Shown here piece by piece: positions 8,728 through 18,453 of a stretch of DNA of 64,000 nt (position 1 is the stretch's first letter; every line of letters begins with the position of its first letter). The position numbers and the translations under genes are program-made. The stretch covers positions 558,001 to 622,000 of the forward strand of contig UYIL01000003.1 of the NCBI GenBank assembly GCA_900618065.1, read 5' to 3'. The notes under the pieces are model-generated. The model ran no database searches and was not told the DNA's origin. It saw only the letters and a program-made list of their open reading frames with translations. The stretch comes from Streptococcus thermophilus. Lineage in GTDB: Bacteria > Actinomycetota > Actinomycetes > Mycobacteriales > Mycobacteriaceae.

Positions 8728-8766
8728 CCCCCCGCTACCCGGTTTCACACCGTGGTCGCGGGGGTG
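8728..8766 (+). terminator. Hairpin after rplE
   Basis: CCCCCGCTACC and GGTCGCGGGGG form a long GC-rich stem starting about 15 bp after the rplE stop, followed by a loosely T-rich stretch (GTTGTCGTTTGGGTGTTTTT). A probable intrinsic terminator ending the first ribosomal unit, though the T-run is not immediate. Confidence 0.6.
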
Positions 8767-8868
8767 TTGTCGTTTGGGTGTTTTTATGCCGTGCCGCGTC
8801 AGCCATCTCGAACTAGGGTGGGGGCGGATTATCCCTGCCAGTTTCGCCGTCGTCTAAGGAGCACCAGC

Positions 8869-10125
8869 ATGTCCCGTCGTCCTGCCCGTGCGGTTATCGC
8901 AGCCGCAACCGCCCTGTCTTTGACCACTGCTACTGTCCAGTCTGCGGACGCCGCGCCGCTGGAGATCAGTGCCCTGCCGCAGCAGGATGTTGTCATCAAC
9001 GGCGTGAAAGTACCGATGCCGGCTGCGTTGCTTGCCGTCGCTGGTATCACTGCGGCGCTCGGCGGGTTGAGTACGTTCATCGTGCAGGTGATCATCAATG
9101 CGGCAGCGGGGCAAAAGGATGGGTTTGGGCCCGGTGGTTCCTCCGGTAAGCCGAAGAAAGCGGCCCCTCAGGCTGAGTACCTGAACCGCTTCGACTTCAG
9201 CGAAGGGAACGACGACAATAAAATCGGTGGGCTTAGTGGCATCGAGCTCGTCGAGCAGGACCGCTACATCGCTATCTCGGACGACAAGAATGAACACGGG
9301 CCGATCCGCGCGTACTACTTCAAGACGACCGATGGTGGAAAGACGTTCACCGAAGATGGAATGGTCACCTTCACGCAAGCAGACGGTGGCAAGTACACCG
9401 ATTACCTCGACCCCGAGGAGATTCGCCTGCTGCCGAATGGGAACTACTTGTGGACCACCGAAGGAGCAGCCGACAAGGGCAAGTACATCGCCCCGCAGAT
9501 CATCGAGTCCACGCCGGATGGCAAGGAAGTGCGACGCATCGACGCACCCGCGCACCACGCTCCCGATGAAAAGGGGACGAAGGGTGTGCACGACAACAAG
9601 GGGCCGGAGGCCATGGCAGTTCTCGCTGACGGGAAAACGATGATCACCATCAACGAAGATGCTCTCGCGCAAGACGGGCCGGAGAACTCTGATACGCACA
9701 GCTCCCTGGCCCGCATCACGGTCTACGATGTGAACTCCGGTAAGGCGATTAAGGAGCACGCAGTGCGTGTGAGCCCGGGCCGCGGAGTGACGTCCCTGCT
9801 TGCCGACGACAACGGCAACCTGTTCATGCTCGAGCGCGGATTCGACGAAGACACCGAGACGAACATGGCGCAGATTTACACGCTGAACCTCAAGGGTGCG
9901 GACGACGTGCTGGGTACGGAGGCGCTGAGCGGGATGGAGAAGACAGCGTCCAAGACCCTCATCTTCGATTTCGACAAGCGGAAGCCCCACCCCGACAACG
10001 TCGAGGGACTCGCATGGGGGCCGAAGAATGCGGCGGCAAACGGTGGCCGCTCGATGGTGGTCGTCACTGACGACAACTTCAACGATTCCCAGTCGACGCT
10101 TATGCACCTGCTCGCCGTGCGGTGA
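8869..10125 (+). CDS. Secreted phytase-like (esterase-like activity of phytase family) protein
   Basis: A 418-residue exported protein. The start at 8869 follows AAGGA and gives a clear signal peptide: basic MSRRPAR, a hydrophobic alanine-rich core, and a likely cleavage near ADAAP about residue 27. A second hydrophobic stretch lies near residues 50-75. The rest resembles the phytase-like beta-propeller family: GGLSGIELVEQDRYIAISDD, PEEIRLLPNGNYLWTTEGA, NKGPEAMAVLADG and NVEGLAWGPK are typical blade elements. Substrate is unknown; the family name does not prove phytase activity. It is a single gene sitting in the gap that splits the ribosomal operon and converges on the minus-strand genes that follow. 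Confidence 0.75.
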   Translation: MSRRPARAVIAAATALSLTTATVQSADAAPLEISALPQQDVVINGVKVPMPAALLAVAGITAALGGLSTFIVQVIINAAAGQKDGFGPGGSSGKPKKAAPQAEYLNRFDFSEGNDDNKIGGLSGIELVEQDRYIAISDDKNEHGPIRAYYFKTTDGGKTFTEDGMVTFTQADGGKYTDYLDPEEIRLLPNGNYLWTTEGAADKGKYIAPQIIESTPDGKEVRRIDAPAHHAPDEKGTKGVHDNKGPEAMAVLADGKTMITINEDALAQDGPENSDTHSSLARITVYDVNSGKAIKEHAVRVSPGRGVTSLLADDNGNLFMLERGFDEDTETNMAQIYTLNLKGADDVLGTEALSGMEKTASKTLIFDFDKRKPHPDNVEGLAWGPKNAAANGGRSMVVVTDDNFNDSQSTLMHLLAVR

Positions 10126-10160
10126 CGCACGCAAACCGAGCAGCATGGTCGCCCTTCCGG

Positions 10161-10853
10161 CTACATGTCGATAAGCATCCAGTCAACCCGCGGTAGGCGT
10201 TCGCGCGTGGCCACCCACGTCTCGAAGGCTGCGAGGGTCTCGTCGTAGCTGGCGATCATTGCCTGGTAGTGGGCATCGGGACCGCCGTCGCGGACTTCCA
10301 CTTGGTACGCCTCTTTGGCGGGCAGGTACATTGTTTGGATGTACTGCTCATCGTCGCGGGTGTCACCGACGATGAGGAAGTTCACGTCCGTGCTGCCTTG
10401 GTCGTGGTAGTAGTTCATTTCCTCGGTCACCCTGGTCAACCACTGCGGCAGCGCGCGGGGAGAAGCCCAGGCTATATCCCAATCGTATGTGCGGATGAAC
10501 ATGTCTGGAGTGTCGTCGCCGTAGGCCAACACAAGATCGTCGAGTTCGGAGACAACTACCAACCCCATGCCCGCCGCGAACTGCGACAGGCGGTGGACCA
10601 CCAAGCTGACCACCATGTCGTGCACGTCCACGACGAGGCAGCGACCGCCTCGAAGTTCGGTGCCGTCTGGGTAGAGGAATCCATCATCAATCAGGTCACG
10701 GGTGTGCTCCAGGACTTGATTGCGCAGCTGTTCCAGCTGTTCGTCTGCGACGAGTGGCCCGTTGGCCGCGGCCACAACCGCCTCGATCACCTCTTGGTTA
10801 GGCGCGGCCAGCGGCGCGTCGGGCTTGTGAATGATCAGGTCTGTGTTTCCCAT
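10161..10853 (-). CDS. Hypothetical protein, 230 residues
   Basis: I do not recognise this protein. It is acidic, soluble and shows no signal peptide or membrane segment. The first half has the hydrophobic strands CLVVDVHDMVVSLVVHRL and GLVVVSELDDLVLAYG; the second half is rich in Tyr, Asp and Trp, ending RVDWMLIDM. A good AAAGGAGA ribosome site precedes the ATG. It lies 23 bp after the frameshifted gene at 10877-11339 and is probably co-transcribed with it. A one-mismatch copy of the iterated 11-mer covers its last codons. Confidence 0.7.
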   Translation of the reverse strand: MGNTDLIIHKPDAPLAAPNQEVIEAVVAAANGPLVADEQLEQLRNQVLEHTRDLIDDGFLYPDGTELRGGRCLVVDVHDMVVSLVVHRLSQFAAGMGLVVVSELDDLVLAYGDDTPDMFIRTYDWDIAWASPRALPQWLTRVTEEMNYYHDQGSTDVNFLIVGDTRDDEQYIQTMYLPAKEAYQVEVRDGGPDAHYQAMIASYDETLAAFETWVATRERLPRVDWMLIDM

Positions 10854-10876
10854 GTCTCGTCTCCTTTGGTATGGGC

Positions 10877-11339
10877 TCAGCGGCGCGGTTCGGGCGGGAA
10901 CGCGATGTCGAGCAACTCAACATCGGTCAGGGTTTCAGGGTTGTGCCACAGGATGGCTTCGATTCGTTCGTGGTGGTTATAAAGCGTAACCCAGTGCTTG
11001 TAGAGGACGATCCCTTCCTTCCCGTCGTCAGCCCACGGGATGCCCCTCTCGTCGAGCTGTGCGGTGAATCGTGAGGTCGGGATGTGGAACGGGATGCCGA
11101 GGAAGCTGGCGTTGTTGTGGGGGCTGACTTCCAGCTCTGTCACGGCACCGTTTTTTCAGTCGCGCAGCGGAGAACTGCTCCCCGGCGAGGGTGATGGCGC
11201 CCCGGTACCCGTTGCCGAGGAAGGCGTCCCAGTTCAATCGATCAATGATGGGCTTTGGCTCCGGGTTGCCCATCGCGCTTAGCACGTCTTCGAACTTCAA
11301 CGGGCAATCAGTGGTGAAATCAACAGCGGGCCGGTGCAT
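10877..11339 (-). pseudogene. Hypothetical gene split by a one-base frameshift in an A6 run
   Basis: Two overlapping frames read as one protein if one base is removed from the run of six T at 11152-11157 (A6 on the coding strand). The first frame (11339 down to the run) begins MHRPAVDFTTDCPLKFEDV after a good GGAGG site. The second continues NGAVTELEVSPHNNASFLG and ends at 10877 with FPPEPRR. The restored product would be 153 residues. Without correction the first frame runs on into a basic, low-quality tail ending at 11028. I do not recognise the family. It could be a real mutation, a sequencing error, or a site of transcriptional slippage. Confidence 0.65.
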
Positions 11340-11379
11340 CGCGCGTTCCTCCGCTGGAAGATCTGGTATTTCTGCTCGT

Positions 11380-11490
11380 TCAGAGGAGTGTCTTAAGGTT
11401 TTCCTCGTCGATGTGGAGGCTGCCGGTCACCATGAAAACATTGCTGAACGGTTCAACGACCACATCGAAGGTCCGAGCCGGTTCGCTCAT
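11380..11490 (-). CDS. Possible very small protein (36 residues) downstream of ldh
   Basis: A 37-codon frame starting MSEPARTFDVVVEPFSNVF and ending DEENLKTLL fills the gap between ldh (12 bp upstream) and the frameshifted hypothetical gene (40 bp downstream), on the same strand. Composition and placement look coding. No strong ribosome site is visible, so translation might be coupled to the ldh stop codon. No family recognised. Confidence 0.45.
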   Translation of the reverse strand: MSEPARTFDVVVEPFSNVFMVTGSLHIDEENLKTLL

Positions 11491-11502
11491 GCGGGAAAGC
11501 GC

Positions 11503-12501
11503 TTAGTTGGTCAGCCCGGAGCTGTTCATGACATCGCGCAGGGTGTTGGCGGAGTTCTGGAACTGCTGGGTTTCGGTCTCGTCGAGGTGCAGCTCTACGA
11601 CATCGCGGATGCCGGTGCGGTTGATCACGGCTGGTGTGCCGATGTAAATGTCGTTCTCACCGTAGTGGCCTTCGAGCAAGGCACTGACTGGCAGGACCAC
11701 GTCCTCGTTGTGGAAGACGGCCTTGGTGATCCGGGCGAGGCCGCCGCCGATACCGAAGCTGGTGGAGCCTTTGGCGCGGATGATGTTGTAGGCGGCGTCG
11801 CGAGTCTCCTCGAAAATGGTGTCCATGTCGTTGGAGACGTTGTCGTCTTCCTCAGCCAGGCGGCGCAGGCGCTCGTGCAGGGAGACACCTGCCGCGGAGC
11901 CAGCAGAGATAACGGGCAATTCGGTGTCGCCGTGCTCGCCGATGACGTAGGCGTGGACGGAGGTTGAAGAAATGCCGAAGTACTCGCCGAGAGAGTGACG
12001 GTAACGGGCGGTGTCCAGGATGGTGCCGGAGCCGATCACCTGGCGCGAGGGCAGACCGGAGAACTTCCAGGTGGCGTAAGCCAGGACATCGACGGGGTTG
12101 GTGGCCACGAGGAAAATGCCGTTGAAGTCGTGCTCCATGACCTGGCCGACGATGGTTTCAAAAATCTTCAGGTTGCGGGCCACGAGGTCGAGACGGGTTT
12201 CACCGTCGCGCTGGGCGACACCGGCGCAGTTGACCACCATCGCCGCGTCGCGGCAGTCCTCGTACGTGCCCACGGTCACGCGGGTGTTGTGCCCGGACCA
12301 CGGGACGGCGTGGTTGAGGTCCTGCACGTGGCCCCACGTCTTTTCTTCGTTGAGGTCGATGATGGCCAGGTGGTCGCACAGGCCCTGGTTGACCAGCGCG
12401 TAAGCATAAGCGATGCCGACATCACCGGCACCGATGAGGACGACTTTGTTTCCGGCAGTAGGGCTGTTCGTGATCTTGTGGTTCGCGTGCGGGTGGATCA
12501 T
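11503..12501 (-). CDS. ldh: L-lactate dehydrogenase
   Basis: A 332-residue NAD-dependent L-lactate dehydrogenase that interconverts pyruvate and lactate in the cytoplasm. The Rossmann GAGDVG is at about residues 24-29, the mobile-loop region [14 protein letters not shown] follows, and the catalytic histidine is near 190 in EHGDTE. The start at 12501 follows GAAGGAG, which rules out a longer frame reaching into the upstream gene. It lies 19 bp after the AhpD-like gene, so both probably share a transcript. Malate dehydrogenase is a related alternative, but overall pattern fits LDH. Confidence 0.93.
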   Translation of the reverse strand: MIHPHANHKITNSPTAGNKVVLIGAGDVGIAYAYALVNQGLCDHLAIIDLNEEKTWGHVQDLNHAVPWSGHNTRVTVGTYEDCRDAAMVVNCAGVAQRDGETRLDLVARNLKIFETIVGQVMEHDFNGIFLVATNPVDVLAYATWKFSGLPSRQVIGSGTILDTARYRHSLGEYFGISSTSVHAYVIGEHGDTELPVISAGSAAGVSLHERLRRLAEEDDNVSNDMDTIFEETRDAAYNIIRAKGSTSFGIGGGLARITKAVFHNEDVVLPVSALLEGHYGENDIYIGTPAVINRTGIRDVVELHLDETETQQFQNSANTLRDVMNSSGLTN

Positions 12502-12520
12502 GGGTGCTCCTTCGGGGCGG

Positions 12521-13006
12521 TTAGTCGCGGGAGAGGTCGAACTCGGTAGTTCCTTCGATCCGTTTCGGATCCGTGCGGGTAGCGATGCTGACTCGGTTGA
12601 AAGAGTTAATGGCCACAATGCTGACAAGCAGGTTGAGCGTCTCTTCTTCGCCGAGCTTGTCGACGGCGGCATCCCACAGGTCATTCGGAACCGATTCGTC
12701 ACCGTCGATGTGGGTAATAGCGTCAGTAAGCGAGAGGACCAGTTGCTCGTCCTCGCCGAAGGCATCGCTGTTGTTGGTCCAGCGCTCTGCTTTGAGGATG
12801 CGCTCCTCGGACCAGCCGTCTGTGCGTGCGTCGCGGCGGTGGGTGGCGGTGCACGCGCGGCAATCGTTCAAGACCGAGGCGCGTAAGGAGACGAGGTGGC
12901 GGTAGTCTTCCGGCACGTTGTGCGAGGTGTATTTCACCATGGGCAGCAGCGAGCGCATCGCCTCGCCCCTGAGTTGCTTCCTGGGTGTCTCGGATGACTC
13001 GGTCAT
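12521..13006 (-). CDS. AhpD-like alkylhydroperoxidase / carboxymuconolactone decarboxylase family protein
   Basis: A 161-residue helical protein with the AhpD redox motif CxxCxxxH: Cys49, Cys52 and His56 in [13 protein letters not shown]. In this family the cysteine pair reduces peroxides or acts in related redox chemistry. It is the first gene of the minus-strand unit leading to ldh, so a role in redox balance under oxygen limitation is possible (inference). A full gene with no sign of damage. Confidence 0.8.
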   Translation of the reverse strand: MTESSETPRKQLRGEAMRSLLPMVKYTSHNVPEDYRHLVSLRASVLNDCRACTATHRRDARTDGWSEERILKAERWTNNSDAFGEDEQLVLSLTDAITHIDGDESVPNDLWDAAVDKLGEEETLNLLVSIVAINSFNRVSIATRTDPKRIEGTTEFDLSRD

Positions 13007-13366
13007 AGTCCCGAGCCTAGTCTTCCCAACTCCGGCGTGCTTGGCGGTAACGTTCGTGCGCGGGCCGTCCCGGAGGCGTGGAGCGTCGATAAGCGATTTG
13101 TGCTAATTGTGCGCTGACCTGTATGGTTGACCGACGGACCTGAGCGCGACGCACACATTTCGTCTCAGAGCCGTTTTTGAACGTGACAATCCGACATTGT
13201 TGCAGGCCCCCCGCCATAATGCGGACCGTATGAAGGGTGGCGGCGAGCACCTTCCGTTACTGAGCGGCAAGGAGCGCCCCCAAGTAGCTGTAGTAGCCCC
13301 CGACAAAACACGCGGATAACGCAGGTGGGTCACGGGAACCGCAACGAGAAAGGTAACCGGTCAACT
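13007..13366. other. Intergenic region between the AhpD-like gene and rpsH
   Basis: A 360-bp gap that must hold divergent promoters. I see one copy of the iterated 11-mer at 13084-13094 and a possible -10 CATAAT at 13215-13220 facing rpsH without a clear -35. No credible gene is present; frames on the minus strand lack family features. A long leader for rpsH is likely. Confidence 0.5.
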
Positions 13367-13765
13367 ATGACCATGACAGATCCCATTGCGGACATGCTGT
13401 CTCGCGTGCGCAACGCTAACAACGCGCACCATGAGACCGTGTCCATGCCCTCCTCGAAGTTGAAGGTCAACATCGCGGAGATCCTCAAGCAGGAGGGCTA
13501 CATCGCTGACTACACGGTTGAGGAAGAAAAGGTCGGCAAGACCCTCTCCCTCGACCTGAAGTACGGCCCGTCCCGCGAATCTTCCATCGCCGGCCTGCGC
13601 CGTGTGTCCAAGCCTGGTCTGCGCGTCTACGCGAAGTCCGGCGACCTGCCGCAGGTGCTCGGCGGCCTGGGCGTGGCCATCATCTCCACGTCCCAGGGTC
13701 TGCTGACGGACCGCCAGGCCCAGGAGAAGGGTGTAGGTGGGGAAGTCCTCGCCTACGTCTGGTAA
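13367..13765 (+). CDS. rpsH: 30S ribosomal protein S8
   Basis: S8, 132 residues, the usual length, beginning [18 protein letters not shown] and carrying [15 protein letters not shown] and [22 protein letters not shown]. It binds 16S rRNA and in other bacteria represses its own operon. GAGAAAGG precedes the ATG at 13367; an upstream in-frame ATG at 13325 would add non-family residues. It opens the second part of the split spc-type operon. Confidence 0.97.
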   Translation: MTMTDPIADMLSRVRNANNAHHETVSMPSSKLKVNIAEILKQEGYIADYTVEEEKVGKTLSLDLKYGPSRESSIAGLRRVSKPGLRVYAKSGDLPQVLGGLGVAIISTSQGLLTDRQAQEKGVGGEVLAYVW

Positions 13766-13782
13766 GGGAGGTTTGTTAAAAC

Positions 13783-14319
13783 ATGTCTCGTGTAGGTAAC
13801 GCACCCATCGCTATCCCCAGCGGCGTCGAAACCAAGATCGACGGCCAGCACGTCGAGGTCAAGGGCCCGAAGGGCACCCTGTCCGTGGACGTTCCGGCAC
13901 CGATCACCGCTGCTGTTGAAGACAACCAGATCGTGGTCTCCCGTCCGGACGACCACCGCACCAACCGCTCCCTCCACGGTCTTTCCCGCTCGCTGATCAA
14001 CAACTGCGTTGTCGGTGTGACCGAGGGCTACAAGATCAACATGGAGATCTTCGGCGTCGGTTACCGTGTGCAGCAAAAGGGTAAGGACCTCGAGTTCTCC
14101 CTCGGCTACTCGCACCCGATTCTGATTCAGGCGCCGGAAGGCGTCACCTTCGCTGTCGACGGCAACACCAAGTTCTCCATCGAAGGCATCAACAAGCAGC
14201 AGGTTGGCCAGATTGCCGCGAACATCCGCCGCCTCCGTAAGGATGACCCGTACAAGGGTAAGGGCATCCGCTACGAGGGCGAGCAGGTTCGCCGCAAGGT
14301 CGGAAAGACGGGTAAGTAA
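13783..14319 (+). CDS. rplF: 50S ribosomal protein L6
   Basis: L6, 178 residues, beginning [16 protein letters not shown] with the two repeated L6 domains and the C-terminal [19 protein letters not shown] segment. It binds near the sarcin-ricin loop of 23S rRNA. GGGAGG lies about 10 nt before the start, 17 bp after rpsH. Confidence 0.97.
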   Translation: MSRVGNAPIAIPSGVETKIDGQHVEVKGPKGTLSVDVPAPITAAVEDNQIVVSRPDDHRTNRSLHGLSRSLINNCVVGVTEGYKINMEIFGVGYRVQQKGKDLEFSLGYSHPILIQAPEGVTFAVDGNTKFSIEGINKQQVGQIAANIRRLRKDDPYKGKGIRYEGEQVRRKVGKTGK

Positions 14320-14322
14320 ACA

Positions 14323-14727
14323 ATGAGCACTGAAGCAAACACTCAGAAGCGCACCCCGGTCGGCCGGGACATTGCTACCCGCCGCCGCGAAGCACGCGTC
14401 CGCCGCCACAACCGCATCCGCAAGACCCTGCGCGGCACCCCGGAGACCCCGCGTCTCGTCGTGCACCGCAGCTCCCGCCACATGCACGTCCAGGTCATCG
14501 ACGACCTGGCAGGCCACACTCTAGTCTCCGCTTCCTCCATGGAAGAGGACGTGCGCGGCGTTGAGGGCGACAAGAAAGCCAAGGCAGCAAAGGTCGGCGA
14601 ACTCATCGCAGAACGCGCCAAGGCAGCCGGCATCGACGAGGTCGTTTTCGACCGCGCCGGTTACAAGTACCACGGCCGCGTCGCAGCGCTTGCAGACGCA
14701 GCCCGCGAAGGTGGTTTGAAGTTCTAA
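14323..14727 (+). CDS. rplR: 50S ribosomal protein L18
   Basis: L18, 134 residues, which binds 5S rRNA. Visible are [38 protein letters not shown] and the C-terminal [24 protein letters not shown]. It follows rplF by only 3 bp, with GTCGGAAAG inside rplF as the likely ribosome site. Confidence 0.97.
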   Translation: MSTEANTQKRTPVGRDIATRRREARVRRHNRIRKTLRGTPETPRLVVHRSSRHMHVQVIDDLAGHTLVSASSMEEDVRGVEGDKKAKAAKVGELIAERAKAAGIDEVVFDRAGYKYHGRVAALADAAREGGLKF

Positions 14728-14773
14728 TGATCACCGCAGCAAAGTTCGCAAACATCAACGGAAGGATCGCGTA

Positions 14774-15496
14774 ATGGCCGAGCGTGAACAGCGTGAAGGC
14801 GGAGCATCCGCCGAGGACCAGAACCAGAACGCTGCAGCAGACAACGCTGCAACGGACAACAACGACAACCGCGGTCGCGGCGACCGTAACGACCGCGGTG
14901 ACCGTAATGACCGAGGCGACCGCGGTGGCCGCGGCCGCCGTGATGACCGCCGCAATGACCGCGGTGGCCGTGACGACGAGCGCGACAAGTACATCGAGCG
15001 CGTCGTGACCATCAATCGTGTGGCCAAGACCGTCAAGGGTGGCCGCAACATGTCCTTCACCGCACTCGTGGTCGTCGGCGACGGCCAGGGCATGGTCGGT
15101 GTCGGCTACGGCAAGGCCAAGGAAGTTCCGGCCGCAATCCAGAAGGGTGCCGAAGAGGCTCGCAAGAACTTCTTCCGCGTCCCGATGATCGGCGGCACCA
15201 TCCCTCACCCGGTCCAGGGTGAGGCCGCAGCGGGTATCGTCATGCTCCGCCCGGCAGCTCCCGGTACCGGTGTCATCGCCGGCGGCGCTGCCCGCCCGGT
15301 GCTCGAGTGCGCTGGTATCCAGGACATCCTGGCTAAGTCCCTCGGTTCCGACAACGCCCTCAACGTGGTTCAGGCCACCGTTGCCGGCCTGAAGGAACTC
15401 GTCCGCCCCGAGGAAGTTGCCGCACGCCGCGGCAAGTCCATCGAGGAGGTCGCCCCGGCCCGTATGCTGCGTGCACGCGCAGGACAGGAGGCGTAA
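14774..15496 (+). CDS. rpsE: 30S ribosomal protein S5 with long Arg/Asp/Gly-rich N-terminal extension
   Basis: S5, 240 residues, against about 165 in E. coli. From about residue 71 it is normal ([46 protein letters not shown]). The first 70 residues are a low-complexity tail: acidic and Asn/Gln-rich, then repeated D-R-N/G units. N-terminal extensions of S5 occur in actinobacteria, but this one is strongly repetitive. GGAAGG lies 9 nt before the ATG. Confidence 0.96.
   Translation: MAEREQREGGASAEDQNQNAAADNAATDNNDNRGRGDRNDRGDRNDRGDRGGRGRRDDRRNDRGGRDDERDKYIERVVTINRVAKTVKGGRNMSFTALVVVGDGQGMVGVGYGKAKEVPAAIQKGAEEARKNFFRVPMIGGTIPHPVQGEAAAGIVMLRPAAPGTGVIAGGAARPVLECAGIQDILAKSLGSDNALNVVQATVAGLKELVRPEEVAARRGKSIEEVAPARMLRARAGQEA
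14860..14985 (+). repeat. Short tandem repeats coding the S5 N-terminal extension
   Basis: Units resembling GACCGTAACGACCGCGGT recur back to back, encoding Asp-Arg-Asn-Asp-Arg-Gly and variants. Such a tract can change length by slippage without leaving frame because units are multiples of 9 bp. Confidence 0.6.
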
Positions 15497-15502
15497 CCCA
15501 CC

Positions 15503-15688
15503 ATGGCACTGAAGATCACTTTGAACCACGGTCTCGTCGGTGAGAAGCCGACGACCCGCAAGAACATTGAGGCTCTGGGTCTGCGCAAGATTGGCCACTC
15601 CGTGGTCAAGAAGGACAATGACGCTACTCGCGGCATGATCCTCAAGGTGCGCCACCTGGTCACCGTCGAAGAAGTAGCAGGGGAGTAA
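15503..15688 (+). CDS. rpmD: 50S ribosomal protein L30
   Basis: L30, 61 residues, with the family's [19 protein letters not shown] and ending [12 protein letters not shown]. It starts 6 bp after rpsE behind CAGGAGGCG. A complete, ordinary copy. Confidence 0.97.
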   Translation: MALKITLNHGLVGEKPTTRKNIEALGLRKIGHSVVKKDNDATRGMILKVRHLVTVEEVAGE

Positions 15689-15690
15689 AC

Positions 15691-16272
15691 ATGGCTGAAG
15701 TAATCAAGCTCCATGATCTGCGCCCGGCTGAGGGTGCAAACAAGGCGAAGACCCGCGTCGGCCGCGGTGAGGCGTCCAAGGGTAAGACCGCTGGCCGCGG
15801 TACCAAGGGCACTAAGGCCCGCAAGCAGGTGTCGGCAGCATTCGAAGGTGGCCAGATGCCGCTTCACATGCGCCTGCCGAAGCTGAAGGGCTTCAAGAAC
15901 CCGAACAAGGTCATCTACCAGGTTGTCAACGTTTCCGACCTGGCAAAAGCCTTCCCGGAGGGCGGCACCATCACCACCGCTGACATTGCTGACGCTGGCC
16001 TGGTTCGCAAGAACCAGCCGGTGAAGGTGCTCGGTGACGGTGAGATCAGCGTCAAGCTGAACATCACCGCCGAGAAGTTCTCCAAGTCCGCGTCGGAGAA
16101 GATCACTGCCGCTGGTGGCACTACCACCGAGGCAGTGTCCCGCGCCACGGCTGTCCAGACGGACGCCGCGGCTGACGCCGCTGACGCTCAGGGCGTCAAG
16201 GAGTCTGACCCGTTGACGGGCACGGCCTCCATGACAAGGCCGGCAGCAGACGAGGCTGACGAGGAGAACTAG
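15691..16272 (+). CDS. rplO: 50S ribosomal protein L15 with Ala/Asp-rich C-terminal extension
   Basis: L15, 193 residues, about 45 longer than usual. The core is clear: [49 protein letters not shown] and the C-terminal [16 protein letters not shown], where L15 normally ends. The extra tail is rich in Ala, Asp and Thr and looks disordered and acidic, unusual for a ribosomal protein. It follows rpmD by 2 bp and is followed by a strong terminator. Confidence 0.95.
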   Translation: MAEVIKLHDLRPAEGANKAKTRVGRGEASKGKTAGRGTKGTKARKQVSAAFEGGQMPLHMRLPKLKGFKNPNKVIYQVVNVSDLAKAFPEGGTITTADIADAGLVRKNQPVKVLGDGEISVKLNITAEKFSKSASEKITAAGGTTTEAVSRATAVQTDAAADAADAQGVKESDPLTGTASMTRPAADEADEEN

Positions 16273-16293
16273 GACCTCTCAAGCCCCGCACTG

Positions 16294-16338
16294 ATCCCCG
16301 CGAGGACGGATTTGATCCAGTTCTCGCGGGGATTTTTC
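16294..16338 (+). terminator. Intrinsic terminator after rplO
   Basis: ATCCCCGCGAG and CTCGCGGGGAT form a perfect 11-bp stem at 16294-16304 and 16323-16333, followed at once by TTTTTC. A textbook rho-independent terminator that separates the spc unit from secY. Confidence 0.92.
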
Positions 16339-16469
16339 ATGCTTCGGTGGCTCCTTTGCACCGTTTGTCTCGTTCCGGTATGGAGATAGAGCAATAGCGC
16401 ACGTGCGAGCGCAAAGCGTGCGGAAAAACTCGTGTACTTGTTGCCGTTTCATGGTTTGTCCGGCGCACC

Positions 16470-16478
16470 TGCTAGGGT
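16470..16478 (+). promoter_or_regulatory. Probable extended -10 element of secY
   Basis: TGCTAGGGT has the TGnTAnnnT form of corynebacterial extended -10 boxes, about 100 bp before secY. The rest of the 240-bp gap shows no gene. No obvious -35, as is common in this genus. Confidence 0.45.
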
Positions 16479-16579
16479 GAACAAGTCACATGCGTCCTGG
16501 TGCGAACCGGGCGTAAAACGTACGTAACTGTCCACTACCTTCTCTGGTGCTGCCACGGCCGGAGGAGCCAGGAGGCCAC

Positions 16580-17908
16580 GTGTCAGCCATTGTTCAGGCG
16601 TTCAAGGACGCCGATCTACGCAAGAAGATCCTGATCACTATTGCGCTGATTGTTCTGTACCGCATCGGTGCGCAGATCCCCACCCCGGGAGTCGATTACG
16701 GGATCATCGCGGAGCGTCTCTCCGCTTTGACAGAAAACGACGAGGGGAACATCTTCTCTGTGATCAGCTTGTTCTCGGGTGGTGCGCTGCTGCAGCTATC
16801 CATCTTCGCCATCGGCATCATGCCGTACATTACGGCGTCGATCATCACCCAGCTGCTGACTGTGGTCATTCCGCGCTTCGAAGAGCTGAAGAAGGAAGGC
16901 CAGGCTGGCCAGACCAAGATGACCCAATACACCCGTTACCTCACGGTGGCGTTGGCATTGTTGCAGTCTGCCGGCATCGTGGCGCTGGCTGACCGCGAAC
17001 AGCTCCTTGGCAGCGGTGTGCCGGTGCTGGTGGAAAACCGCACCATCTGGACGCTAATCATGATGGTCATTGTGATGACCTCCGGTGCCGTCCTGATCAT
17101 GTGGCTCGGTGAGATCATTACAGAAAAGGGTGTGGGTAACGGTATGTCCCTGTTGATCTTCGCCGGTATTGCAACCCGCCTTCCCACGGACGGTGTATCG
17201 ATCTACCGCCAGTCCGGCCCGGTCGTATTCGCCCTGGTTGTTGCCGCTGTCGTTCTTCTCGTTGTGGGCATCGTGTTCATCGAGCAGGGGCAGCGCCGTA
17301 TCCCGGTGCAGTACGCAAAGCGCATGGTGGGCCGTCGCCAGTACGGCGGCACCTCCACCTACCTTCCGCTGAAGGTCAACCAGGCCGGTGTGATCCCGGT
17401 GATCTTCGCGTCCTCCCTGATGTACGTCCCGGTCCTGATCACGCAGATTGTCAACTCCGATAAGCCGGTTCCGCCGGACAACTGGTGGATGTCCACGGTC
17501 ATGGCGTGGCTACAGAACCCTGGGACCTGGCAGTACATTTTGATCTACTTCACGCTGATCATCTTCTTCGCCTACTTCTACGTGTCCATCCAGTACGACC
17601 CGTACGAGCAGGCGGACAACATGAAGAAGTACGGCGGTTTCATCCCAGGTATTCGTCCTGGACGCCCGACCGCTGAGTACCTGGCTTATGTGATGAACCG
17701 TCTGCTGTTCGTCGGCGCTATTTACCTCGGCCTGATCGCCATCCTTCCGAACATCGCTCTGGATCTGGGAGTCGGCGGCGGCGGCAACATGGGCATGTCC
17801 TCATTCGGCGGTACGGCTATCCTGATTATGGTGTCCGTGGCTCTGACCACGGTGAAGCAAATTGAATCCCAGCTACTGCAATCCAACTACGAAGGACTGT
17901 TGAAATAA
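16580..17908 (+). CDS. secY: Protein translocase subunit SecY
   Basis: The 442-residue channel subunit of the general secretion translocase, with ten membrane segments. It begins [17 protein letters not shown] and contains [14 protein letters not shown], the plug-region [20 protein letters not shown] and the cytoplasmic loop [19 protein letters not shown] that contacts SecA and ribosomes. I chose GTG at 16580, just after AGGAGG, over an upstream in-frame ATG at 16547. Its stop codon overlaps the adk start by one base. Confidence 0.97.
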   Translation: MSAIVQAFKDADLRKKILITIALIVLYRIGAQIPTPGVDYGIIAERLSALTENDEGNIFSVISLFSGGALLQLSIFAIGIMPYITASIITQLLTVVIPRFEELKKEGQAGQTKMTQYTRYLTVALALLQSAGIVALADREQLLGSGVPVLVENRTIWTLIMMVIVMTSGAVLIMWLGEIITEKGVGNGMSLLIFAGIATRLPTDGVSIYRQSGPVVFALVVAAVVLLVVGIVFIEQGQRRIPVQYAKRMVGRRQYGGTSTYLPLKVNQAGVIPVIFASSLMYVPVLITQIVNSDKPVPPDNWWMSTVMAWLQNPGTWQYILIYFTLIIFFAYFYVSIQYDPYEQADNMKKYGGFIPGIRPGRPTAEYLAYVMNRLLFVGAIYLGLIAILPNIALDLGVGGGGNMGMSSFGGTAILIMVSVALTTVKQIESQLLQSNYEGLLK

Positions 17909-18453
17909 TGCGTCTCGTTCTCCTTGGCCCTCCCGGCGCCGGAAAAGGCACCCAGGCAGCAATTCTCTCTGAGAAGCTGAACATCCCTCACATTTCCACG
18001 GGCGATCTTTTTCGCGCGAACATCGGCGAAGGCACCCCGTTGGGCGTGGAGGCAAAGGAGTACATCGACGCCGGCAAGCTGGTGCCCACCGAAGTGACCG
18101 CGCGCATGGTCGAAGAGCGTCTGGCTGAGGAAGACGCAGAAAACGGCTGGCTTCTCGACGGTTTTCCTCGCACCGTCGAACAAGCCGAGATACTCGAAGA
18201 GCTGCTCAACCGTCAGGGCCAGAAGCTCGACGGTGTGATCAACTACCAGGTAGATGAGGACGTTGTGGTCGAGCGCATGCTCGCCCGCGGCCGCGCCGAT
18301 GACAACGAGGAGACTATCCGTACTCGTCTGCAGGTCTACCGCGACGAGACTTCTCCGCTGATCGATCACTACGGCGATGCCTTGATCAACATCGAAGCCG
18401 ACGGTGCAGTCGAAGAAGTCAACGCCCGTACCATGGAGCGCCTAGGCCAATAA
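17908..18453 (+). CDS. adk: Adenylate kinase
   Basis: A 181-residue short-type adenylate kinase (ATP + AMP to 2 ADP) without the zinc/LID insertion of longer forms. [10 protein letters not shown] at residues 7-16 is the P-loop; [23 protein letters not shown] and [15 protein letters not shown] follow in the expected order. It overlaps secY by one base and abuts map directly. Confidence 0.97.
   Translation: MRLVLLGPPGAGKGTQAAILSEKLNIPHISTGDLFRANIGEGTPLGVEAKEYIDAGKLVPTEVTARMVEERLAEEDAENGWLLDGFPRTVEQAEILEELLNRQGQKLDGVINYQVDEDVVVERMLARGRADDNEETIRTRLQVYRDETSPLIDHYGDALINIEADGAVEEVNARTMERLGQ

Noticed and set aside
8854..10146. 430-codon open frame opposite the phytase-like gene
   Set aside because: The plus-strand frame has signal peptide, ribosome site and family motifs; the minus-strand frame has none.
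14603..15655. 350-codon minus-strand frame across rplR and rpsE
   Set aside because: Antisense to ribosomal protein genes, with low-complexity Ala/Val runs caused by the rpsE repeats.
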